Shown piece after piece: positions 1 to 5,206 of a stretch of 5,206 bases of DNA. The notes beneath the pieces were generated by a model. That model had not been told where the DNA came from. It saw only the letters and a list, made by a program, of their open reading frames with translations, and made no database searches. A program made the translations under genes and the position numbers. The stretch spans positions 1 through 5,206 of the forward strand of contig CAWVTK010000140.1 in assembly GCA_963933205.1 (NCBI GenBank), read 5' to 3'. How positions within the stretch are numbered: the first letter of the stretch is position 1; every line of letters starts with the position of its first letter. Origin of the DNA: UBA6772 sp963933205 (GTDB lineage: Bacteria; Bacteroidota; Bacteroidia; Flavobacteriales; UBA7430).

Positions 1-2
1 TT

Positions 3-122
3 TCATCGTTACAAAACGAGGTGATGAACAGCAACACATATCAAGACGAGCAAATTTCGGTATTGCAAAATGATATGATGATGAATCATGTGAATCAAGA
101 TGCTCAAATTGCGTCATTACAA
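3..122 (+). repeat. 54-bp (18-residue) in-frame tandem repeat, about 2.2 visible copies
   Basis: Repeat unit 1 (3-56) and unit 2 (57-110) match at 9 of 18 residues: S, L, Q, N, M, Q, D, Q, I at equal positions. A third unit begins at 111 with A-S-L-Q and then diverges. The first two bases of the window (TT) would fit the last two bases of an ATT Ile codon ending a previous unit, so the array probably continues to the left. Eighteen residues equal five turns of 3.6 residues, or one hendecad plus one heptad, a known non-heptad coiled-coil spacing. Confidence 0.6.
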
Positions 123-227
123 GCTGACCTGAATGCTGCACTAAACATGATTCAAGCACTTCAAGCCCAACTACTTAACGTCGCTGAACCTGATGGTGAT
201 TATTCACCTGGTGGTGGTGCTAATTAA
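3..227 (+). CDS. C-terminal fragment of a coiled-coil repeat protein (5' end outside window)
   Basis: The reading frame is open to the left edge, so only the last 74 codons are visible. A GTG at 21 could serve as a start, but the 18-residue repeat pattern continues upstream of it (SSLQNE before VMNSN), so I treat the gene as truncated by the window. Two repeats are visible, at 3-56 and 57-110, each ending QDxQI and carrying LQN near the front; a partial third starts ASLQADLN and runs into the Gln/Leu-rich stretch ALQAQLL. Hydrophobic spacing and the lack of Pro and Gly suggest a long alpha-helical coiled coil. The last residues (EPDGDYSPGGGAN) are a flexible Gly-rich end. Two stop codons stand in tandem (TAA TAA). 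Such stalks occur in surface fibres, phage tail fibres and other secreted proteins; function cannot be assigned from this piece. There is no C-terminal LG...IYxxG tail like that of the next two genes. Confidence 0.7.
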   Translation, partial: SSLQNEVMNSNTYQDEQISVLQNDMMMNHVNQDAQIASLQADLNAALNMIQALQAQLLNVAEPDGDYSPGGGAN

Positions 228-263
228 TAATTAGACACGGAAAACTCTAAGCTAAATACAATT

Positions 264-295
264 AAAAAGAGCCACTCATTCGAGTGGCTCTTTTT
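264..295 (+). terminator. Rho-independent terminator after the coiled-coil gene
   Basis: A perfect 14-bp stem is formed by 264-277 and 282-295 around the loop ATTC (278-281). The core is GAGCCACTC/GAGTGGCTC, flanked by A5 on the left and T5 on the right, then GTTTA. Because both A and T tracts are present it could act in both directions. It lies 36 bp after the stop codon at 225-227. Its core recurs in inverted orientation at 3832-3855. Confidence 0.9.
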
Positions 296-352
296 GTTTA
301 AAGTTTGCTGTAAAAAAGAAATCAGAATTTGAAAACCTTAATTTAAACCAGC

Positions 353-367
353 TTTAGCAAAGCTAAA
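353..367. repeat. Small inverted repeat TTTAGC-AAA-GCTAAA
   Basis: Six bases (353-358) are complementary to six (362-367) around a three-base AAA loop. It lies about 65 bp before the start codon of the large gene, upstream of the putative promoter. It has no T tract and only two G-C pairs, so it is not a convincing terminator. A role as a regulatory site is possible, but chance is also a reasonable explanation in AT-rich DNA. Confidence 0.3.
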
Positions 368-384
368 TAATCGTACAAATACAG

Positions 385-400
385 CTAATTATATAATTAG
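385..400. promoter_or_regulatory. 16-bp perfect palindrome, possible operator
   Basis: CTAATTATATAATTAG is identical to its own reverse complement and ends one base before the putative -7 element TATATTTA of the large gene. That position would suit a dimeric regulator acting on the promoter. Only two of its 16 bases are G or C, so chance occurrence is hard to exclude. No regulator gene is visible in the window. Confidence 0.3.
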
Positions 401-408
401 TATATTTA
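401..408 (+). promoter_or_regulatory. Possible -7 element for the 1125-residue protein gene
   Basis: TATATTTA matches the Bacteroidota -7 consensus TAnnTTTG except for the last base. It lies 23 bp before the ATG at 432, giving a short A/T-rich leader without a Shine-Dalgarno sequence, as is usual in this phylum. No TTG -33 element is seen at the expected distance, so the call is tentative. Confidence 0.35.
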
Positions 409-431
409 CCTGTAAATTTAATACAATAGTT

Positions 432-3400
432 ATGAAAAATGTTATACTAGTACTCTTCTTAGCCATATGTTCCATGGCCTATTCAAAAGAAAACCTCAAA
501 AATCATCCTAAAAAAAAACAAGCCAGAAGCGCATTAGCAGACAATTGCGCTGGCCCAAGCTCGCAAGCTGTTTTAGACATTAATAATGTTAAAACAACTT
601 TACTAAATGGCGGAGATATGTGGTGGAATTTGTCTGATGGGAGGTATGAAGTTCCAAAGAACAGTGGAATACACTCCTTATTTAATGGCGGTATTTGGAT
701 TGGAGGCTTGGATGACGAAGGGCAATTGAAAGTGGCTGCTCAAACCTACCGTCAATCGGGCAATGACTTTTGGCCAGGCCCCTTAGACAATGTTCGTTTA
801 AGTGCCGACGGCAGTTTAAACAACCAATACGGAACTACAAACACAGCTGTTTGTGCTCAGTACAATTTCCACCATGTCATCACAAGAGCCGAGGTACAAG
901 AGTTTATTGCCTATAGCTCGGCAGAAAACCCCAGTATCGAATTTCCAAATTATTCTATACCAGTCTCCATTTTAGAGTACCCAGGCAATCGAACTACCGA
1001 CAATCAGAACGGAGATGCCAACGAAAGCGCAGACAATCAAGTAGAAACCAATGCCTTTTACGCCCTCGAAACACTGGCTCCTTTTCGCGATGTAGATGGA
1101 AATGGGAGCTACAACCCTCAAGCAGGAGATTATCCTGAATACAACTTAGACGGGGCACTTAATTGCCAAGAAGCAGACGTGCTGTACGGCGACCAAACAA
1201 TTTGGTGGGTAATTAACGATAATGGAGGAGCGCATTCCACCTCGGGTTCAATTGAACCTATTGGATTAGAAATACAAACGCAAGCTTTTGCTTTTGCTCC
1301 CACCTCTATTGAGGCAATAGACAATGCCACCTTTTACAATTACAAACTAATTAACCGATCGCACAATGCACTCAACAACGCCTACTTCGGGGTTTCTGTT
1401 GATCCGGATTTGGGCGATTATCAAGACGATTATGTGGGCTGTGATGTTGCCAGGGGTTTAGGCTATTGCTACAACGGCGATGAAGAAGATGGTACAGCTG
1501 CCGGCTACGGATTAAATCCTCCAGCTATTGGTGTTGATTTTTTGAGAGGTCCAGAAGCAGATGAAGCCGATGGCATCGACAACGACAAAGACGGAGAGGT
1601 AGACGAGCCGGGAGAACAAATCATTATGTCGAAATTCGTGTATTTTAACAACGATGGGTCCGTAACAGGAAATCCATATGCTACCCAAGACTACTACAAC
1701 TACCTGCAAGGCAGATGGTTAGACGGCATCCCAATGACTTATGGTACCAACGCCAGAAATCCTTCGAGCCCCGAATGTAATTATATGTTCCCTGGAACAA
1801 GCGATCCTGATTTCGAAGAAGCCTGGACCGAGCAAATTGCGGGCAATGCTCCAGCAGACCGAAGATTTCTTCAATCTGTGGGTTCTTTTACCTTAGAACC
1901 GGGTGCCATAAAAACCATAACCAAGGGCGTTGTTTGGTCGCGAGCAAGCAGTGGTGGTGCAATGGCTTCTTTAGAAAAATTAAAGTTGGACGACGATTAT
2001 GTGCAAGAAATTTTTGACAGTTGTTTTGACATACCTTGCCAAGAACCAAATGCTTCTTTAGCCACTTTTTCTTTAGTTGAAGAAGATTATGGTCTTAACA
2101 TGAACTATGCAGTGGAGTTTAACTACCAAGGTTATAATTTTAATTCCGAAATTGTATGGGATTTTAACGATGGAACGAGCTCAGAAAACTTAATGCCTAC
2201 TCATGTTTACGATCAAGCGGGCGATTATTCTGTACTCATCTCAATCAACAACGATTGCGGTTCGGACGAACAGTATTTAGAGGTACACGTGCCGTATTTA
2301 CTCCATCAAAATTCTATTATTGGAGTCCCTATTAAAAGAATAGAAGGATTAGGAAGCTCGCATGGTGCTTTGGAACTTACAGAAGAATCGGCAACATACA
2401 TACGCGATAATTTTACCAAGCAAATTATAGAATACAAAACCAACTACGGCCCTTTTTACGTTCATATTCGCGATACTGCTAACGTAACATTAGCAGACTA
2501 TGAATTGAGGGTGCTGGAAGAATCTCAGGAAGAATTTAGCTGGCAAATTACTCAATTAAACAGCGGAGAAACCTATACTTTTGAAAATTCCGAAGGAACC
2601 AACGAGGCCTTTGTTTTTGACGATTGGGGCTTTGACCTTCAGATAAATCAAATGGATGCGATTGGTGAAAATAAAAAACCGAATGGATATAATACAGCCA
2701 GCATAAGCAACAACAACTGGCTAACTTATGTAAAAGACGAAGACTTCTTTTTATCAGACGAAGATACAACTTACCCTCACCCAGCCAACTGGATTCGTGC
2801 CGGGAAAGATCTAAGTTTTGGCGGTGCATGTGGAGGCTCTAATAATATAGATATGGGTGGTCCATCGGATGACTGGGCAGATCCAGACGCTGTTTACGAA
2901 GGAGTAGTAAACGGTATGTGGGCACCTTACAGATTGGTTGGCTCTGATATACCTGGTATTCCGTTTGCCCATACGCCTTCTTTCGGATACAGTTCTCCAT
3001 TTAACTACTTGAATTCCGTTGACATTGTATACACCGACGATAAATCTTTGTGGACACGGGTACCTGTAATAGAAACTGGCGATAGTAGTACAAGATTGGT
3101 GTTAAAAACAGCACCCTCGGTAAACAAAGATGGGGTAGAAGAAACAGATGGGAGTATTGGTTTTTCTTGGTTCCCTGGCTATGCCATAGATATAGACAAG
3201 GGCATACGCTTAAACATGATGTTTGGAGAAGCTTCGGACTTACCAGAACACAACGGAAACGACATGGTTTGGAATCCGAGTTCCACCCAATACTATGGGC
3301 CACCGCTTTCCGATGAAACAAGCGTTATTTTTGGCGGCAGACATTACCTGTATGTTGCCTACAGCAGGTATGCAGGAGACCAAGAACTAAACCATCCATT

Positions 3401-3809
3401 GTACAATCGTTTGATGGATATGAGCTCTAATGTTAATAAAACTAAAGTATTTCGAGACATCGCATGGGTTTCTATTCCTATGCTTGCGCAAGGACAAGAC
3501 TTACTAGCCCAGGAGGTTAAAATAAAAATTAGACTGTTTAAACCCTTTGAGTCTTTTTATCCTGTGGATCCTGGACTAGACGAAATTACCTACCAAAACA
3601 ATGGATTACCTCTGTATTTGTTTAGCATAGATGGAGATTACTCCGACTTAAACTTAACGGAAGTACAAAATTTTAAGAAGAAAAAACCGGTAAGAATTGT
3701 TAACTTTTTAGGACAAGAGGTATTGTTTAACTCCATAAATAATGGCATGCCTTATATAGAAATATACGAGGATGGCTCGGCTAGTAAAAAGATTAAACGA
3801 GAAGAATAA
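432..3809 (+). CDS. Large exported Bacteroidota protein with central PKD domain and compact C-terminal sorting-like tail
   Basis: The 1125-residue product starts with a Sec signal peptide (MKN, hydrophobic VILVLFLAICSMA, likely cleavage after AYS at about residue 18) and a basic linker. An N-terminal region of unknown function follows, with landmarks GGDMWWNL (60-67) and AAQTYRQSGNDFWPGPLD (102-119). I recognise these from large secreted proteins of many Bacteroidota, but no activity is known to me. Asp-rich calcium-type loops lie at 220-225 (DVDGNG) and about 380-392 (DNDKDGEVDE). A PKD domain spans about 539-620, with WDFNDG at 576-581 and the matching HVY...G.Y.V strand: an Ig-like fold used in surface binding. 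A second unknown region follows, with GFSWFPGY (910-917), MFGE (930-933) and DMVWNP (944-949). The last 40 residues, after KKKK, form the tail VRIVNFLGQE...YIEIYEDGSASKKI, resembling a shortened type IX secretion signal. The ATG at 432 is chosen because it begins the signal peptide. The gene is intact and probably monocistronic. Extracellular location is well supported; the role is unknown. Confidence 0.93.
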   Translation: MKNVILVLFLAICSMAYSKENLKNHPKKKQARSALADNCAGPSSQAVLDINNVKTTLLNGGDMWWNLSDGRYEVPKNSGIHSLFNGGIWIGGLDDEGQLKVAAQTYRQSGNDFWPGPLDNVRLSADGSLNNQYGTTNTAVCAQYNFHHVITRAEVQEFIAYSSAENPSIEFPNYSIPVSILEYPGNRTTDNQNGDANESADNQVETNAFYALETLAPFRDVDGNGSYNPQAGDYPEYNLDGALNCQEADVLYGDQTIWWVINDNGGAHSTSGSIEPIGLEIQTQAFAFAPTSIEAIDNATFYNYKLINRSHNALNNAYFGVSVDPDLGDYQDDYVGCDVARGLGYCYNGDEEDGTAAGYGLNPPAIGVDFLRGPEADEADGIDNDKDGEVDEPGEQIIMSKFVYFNNDGSVTGNPYATQDYYNYLQGRWLDGIPMTYGTNARNPSSPECNYMFPGTSDPDFEEAWTEQIAGNAPADRRFLQSVGSFTLEPGAIKTITKGVVWSRASSGGAMASLEKLKLDDDYVQEIFDSCFDIPCQEPNASLATFSLVEEDYGLNMNYAVEFNYQGYNFNSEIVWDFNDGTSSENLMPTHVYDQAGDYSVLISINNDCGSDEQYLEVHVPYLLHQNSIIGVPIKRIEGLGSSHGALELTEESATYIRDNFTKQIIEYKTNYGPFYVHIRDTANVTLADYELRVLEESQEEFSWQITQLNSGETYTFENSEGTNEAFVFDDWGFDLQINQMDAIGENKKPNGYNTASISNNNWLTYVKDEDFFLSDEDTTYPHPANWIRAGKDLSFGGACGGSNNIDMGGPSDDWADPDAVYEGVVNGMWAPYRLVGSDIPGIPFAHTPSFGYSSPFNYLNSVDIVYTDDKSLWTRVPVIETGDSSTRLVLKTAPSVNKDGVEETDGSIGFSWFPGYAIDIDKGIRLNMMFGEASDLPEHNGNDMVWNPSSTQYYGPPLSDETSVIFGGRHYLYVAYSRYAGDQELNHPLYNRLMDMSSNVNKTKVFRDIAWVSIPMLAQGQDLLAQEVKIKIRLFKPFESFYPVDPGLDEITYQNNGLPLYLFSIDGDYSDLNLTEVQNFKKKKPVRIVNFLGQEVLFNSINNGMPYIEIYEDGSASKKIKREE

Positions 3810-3823
3810 AGAGGAATCGAACT

Positions 3824-3863
3824 AAACAAACAGAGTCACTCGAATGAGTGGCTCTGTTTGTTT
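3824..3863 (+). terminator. Rho-independent terminator after the 1125-residue protein gene
   Basis: An 18-bp stem is formed by 3824-3841 and 3846-3863 around the loop GAAT (3842-3845). All pairs are Watson-Crick except T3836 opposite G3851, which is a G-U pair in RNA. The right arm ends GTTTG followed by a T run (TTTT at 3861-3864). It begins 14 bp after the stop codon. The core is nearly the reverse complement of the terminator core at 268-291. Confidence 0.9.
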
Positions 3864-3885
3864 TAAAGATAAAACAAACAACAGA

Positions 3886-3926
3886 TTGATCTAATAAAAC
3901 CCCATAAAAATAATTTCTTATATTGT
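3886..3926 (+). promoter_or_regulatory. Weak candidate promoter region for the 354-residue protein gene
   Basis: Between the terminator and the ATG at 3952 there is no full TAnnTTTG. Two imperfect options exist: TTG (3886-3888) with TAATTTCT (3911-3918) at a 22-bp spacing, or TATATTGT (3919-3926) with no -33 partner. A promoter must lie here if the upstream terminator is efficient, but I cannot choose between these. The leader just before the ATG is A-rich (ACCACAAAG) with no Shine-Dalgarno sequence. Confidence 0.25.
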
Positions 3927-3951
3927 AAAAATATTAACTAAAACCACAAAG

Positions 3952-5016
3952 ATGAAAAACTTTACGTATTCCCTTTTTACCTTGCTAATTGTAGGATTAA
4001 GCTCTAGCATTAGCCTAAATGCACAAGGAAACCCAGAGGAAGACCTTATTGGAAATTGGAGCATCGAGTCCTCCACTATCTATGTAACCTATATGATTGA
4101 CCAAGAAGAATTGGATCAAATACAGGCTGATGTTGACATGGGCTATATTACCGCCGAGGACTTTATGGATGAAATGGGCTTTACGATGCCAACCTCTCAG
4201 GAAGAATGGGACTATCTAGCTTCAAATGGAATAACAATTCTATTACCTGAGGAAGAGAATGATCTAGGCTTAACTGCTTTTGGATTTACCGAAAGTATGA
4301 TGACTTTAGTAGGGGAAGATGAAACTGTATCGGTATCTTACACCTGGAGCTCTAACTCTACTATTGACTTAGAGTCTCAAGAGGATCTTCCATTTACAGA
4401 ATTTACCATAAATAGCGTGAACAATGAAATATTAGTTCTTTCCTCTTCGGTAACAATGATGGAGGACGATATGTTAATAACATACGATTTAGTATTTAAC
4501 TGTTCCAGCACCGGTGCTTTCATCTTTGGTTGTACTGATCCGGAAGCATTAAATTACAATATGGAAGCTAACGTTGACAACGGCTCATGTTCTTACCCAT
4601 ACCTGTGTGAAGACGATGAGCTTCTCTTAACTTTAGAAGATGATGAATCAGACGGATGGGAAGGGTCTGAATTGATCGTTAATGAAATTTTTTATACGCT
4701 AATCAATGGCGACGAAGATTTCTTTTGTATTCCAAGTTCAGAATGCTTCACTTTTTCTACTATGGAAGGCGAGTATATGGAAGAAGCATCCTGGTCTATA
4801 AGTAACGAAAACGAACTGTATTTTGAAGGTGGTTTGCCTTTTACCACAAGTGACTTAGAAAGTGCTTGTTTAGCACTTGAGGAACTTAACGAAGCAACTG
4901 GAAAAATAATGAAGGTGGTAGATGTATTAGGTAAGGTACAAGCTTCAGATAAAAAAGGAAGCATTCTATTTTACATTTACGAAAATGGAACTGTGGTAAA
5001 AAGAATAAACCATTAA
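3952..5016 (+). CDS. Acidic exported protein: lipocalin-like region, GCTDP motif, DGW-type domain, C-terminal sorting-like tail
   Basis: The 354-residue product opens with a signal peptide (MKNFTYSLFTLLIVGLSSS..., likely cleavage after LNA at 24). Residues about 30-190 begin DLIGNW (31-36) and continue with alternating beta-strand-like segments ending in YDLVFNC. The start and length suggest a lipocalin-like beta-barrel domain as in other Bacteroidota secreted proteins; this is an inference, and the ligand is unknown. Next is the GCTDPEALNYN...DNGSC motif (193-213), a Cys-bounded module common in marine Bacteroidota surface proteins. Residues 219 to about 300 form a divergent DGW-type domain: CED..LLLTLEDDESDGWEGS (219-239), C259 and C265, then GEY..EASWSI (273-283); its usual form reads GDGWNG. 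The last 38 residues (KIMKVVDVLGK...LFYIYENGTVVKRI) match the tail of the upstream gene's product. The protein is strongly Asp/Glu-rich, as expected of a marine extracellular protein. The gene is intact with its own terminator. Function is unknown; a secreted or surface-anchored binding protein is the best guess. Confidence 0.92.
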   Translation: MKNFTYSLFTLLIVGLSSSISLNAQGNPEEDLIGNWSIESSTIYVTYMIDQEELDQIQADVDMGYITAEDFMDEMGFTMPTSQEEWDYLASNGITILLPEEENDLGLTAFGFTESMMTLVGEDETVSVSYTWSSNSTIDLESQEDLPFTEFTINSVNNEILVLSSSVTMMEDDMLITYDLVFNCSSTGAFIFGCTDPEALNYNMEANVDNGSCSYPYLCEDDELLLTLEDDESDGWEGSELIVNEIFYTLINGDEDFFCIPSSECFTFSTMEGEYMEEASWSISNENELYFEGGLPFTTSDLESACLALEELNEATGKIMKVVDVLGKVQASDKKGSILFYIYENGTVVKRINH

Positions 5017-5034
5017 ACAGCAAAATTATATTTG

Positions 5035-5065
5035 AAAAAAACCGCTCCTAGGAGCGGTTTTTTTT
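5035..5065 (+). terminator. Rho-independent terminator after the 354-residue protein gene
   Basis: ACCGCTCCTAGGAGCGGT (5041-5058) is a perfect 18-base palindrome, extended by A tracts on the left (5035-5041) and eight T residues on the right (5058-5065). It folds as a 13-bp stem (5035-5047 with 5052-5064) with loop CTAG. It begins 18 bp after the stop codon. Its sequence is unrelated to the two other terminators in the window. The A/T symmetry would allow bidirectional action. Confidence 0.92.
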
Positions 5066-5111
5066 ATTCAATTTAAAATGAGCAAAACCAGTAAACAATT
5101 TATGAATAGTG

Positions 5112-5119
5112 TAATTTTG
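5112..5119 (+). promoter_or_regulatory. Probable -7 element for the right-edge gene
   Basis: TAATTTTG fits the Bacteroidota TAnnTTTG consensus at every defined base and ends 20 bp before the ATG at 5140. This implies a short leader. No clear TTG -33 element is seen upstream. Its place just after the terminator at 5035-5065 supports a fresh transcription unit starting here. Confidence 0.5.
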
Positions 5120-5139
5120 TAAAGCTCAAAACCTATTAA

Positions 5140-5206
5140 ATGATCCAACATACCTACATGTGCCCCTATTGTTTTGAATACCAAGATAAGCTGGTAGATT
5201 TTAGTA
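5140..5206 (+). CDS. N-terminal fragment of a protein with a CxxC zinc-type motif (3' end outside window)
   Basis: Only 22 codons are visible: MIQHTYMCPYCFEYQDKLVDFS. CPYC at residues 8-11 is a typical first half of a zinc ribbon or zinc knuckle, suggesting that a second Cys pair follows beyond the edge. There is no signal peptide, so the protein is probably cytoplasmic, unlike its two upstream neighbours. The start is supported by the -7 element 20 bp upstream, the A/T-rich leader without Shine-Dalgarno, and the absence of an earlier usable start (ATG at 5102 is in another frame and stops after six codons). A family cannot be assigned from so short a piece. Confidence 0.6.
   Translation, partial: MIQHTYMCPYCFEYQDKLVDFS

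Noticed and set aside
21..227. A complete small 68-codon gene starting at GTG 21
   Set aside because: The 18-residue repeat frame continues upstream of the GTG without a stop to the window edge, so a longer truncated gene explains the sequence better.
228..431. A riboswitch or small RNA gene in the 204-bp gap
   Set aside because: Apart from the terminator, the small inverted repeat and the AT palindrome, I see no conserved RNA architecture or second terminator.
1130..1709. Minus-strand open frames of about 65 codons at 1130-1330 and 1512-1709
   Set aside because: They lie entirely inside the well-supported 432-3809 gene and show no domain, signal or independent context; they are antisense shadows.
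2548..3321. Minus-strand open frames at 2548-2829 and 3001-3321
   Set aside because: Both are antisense to the conserved C-terminal half of the large protein; the Cys/Ser/Leu-rich translations are what reverse reading of its codons would give.
264..3863. The inverted hairpins as terminal inverted repeats of a transposon
   Set aside because: No transposase lies between them, no target-site duplication is evident, and each hairpin is itself a good terminator just after a stop codon.
4692..4964. Minus-strand open frame of 90 codons
   Set aside because: It is antisense to the DGW-type domain and tail of the 354-residue protein and has a low-complexity Ser-rich translation.
432..5016. A two-gene operon of the large protein and the 354-residue protein
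   Set aside because: A strong terminator (3824-3863) and a 142-bp gap separate them, so cotranscription is not supported even though they share a tail.

Overview
The window looks like a piece of chromosome from a marine-type member of the Bacteroidota, probably order Flavobacteriales or a near relative. The reasons are the AT-rich sequence, the absence of Shine-Dalgarno motifs before the starts (A/T-rich leaders instead), possible TAnnTTTG-type -7 elements, and two large exported proteins built from modules typical of this phylum: a PKD domain, a GCTDP...NGSC motif, a DGW-type domain and a short C-terminal 'LG...IYxxG' tail. This placement is inference from content; there is no rRNA or marker gene to confirm it.

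Layout, all genes on the + strand. (1) Positions 3-227 hold the 3' end of a gene open at the left edge. It encodes 18-residue coiled-coil repeats and a Gly-rich C-terminus, and is followed by a strong hairpin terminator (264-295). (2) A 204-bp gap (228-431) carries that terminator, a small inverted repeat, a 16-bp perfect palindrome and a possible promoter. (3) Positions 432-3809 encode a 1125-residue exported protein of a Bacteroidota family of unknown function, with a central PKD domain and a compact C-terminal sorting-like tail. It ends in a second strong terminator (3824-3863) whose core is nearly the reverse complement of the first. (4) Positions 3952-5016 encode a 354-residue, very acidic exported protein: a lipocalin-like N-terminal region, a GCTDP motif, a divergent DGW-type domain, and the same kind of C-terminal tail. 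A third terminator (5035-5065) follows. (5) At 5140 a new gene begins with a CxxC motif and runs off the right edge.

Each complete gene has its own terminator and a gap of more than 120 bp on each side, so they are probably separate transcription units rather than an operon. What links the two large proteins is their export route: both have Sec signal peptides and both end in the same short tail, which suggests they are surface-displayed or secreted by one machinery, plausibly type IX secretion. No mobile element, CRISPR array, tRNA, rRNA or defence system is visible. The points most worth a second look are the shared compact C-terminal tail and the mirror-image pair of terminators around the large gene.
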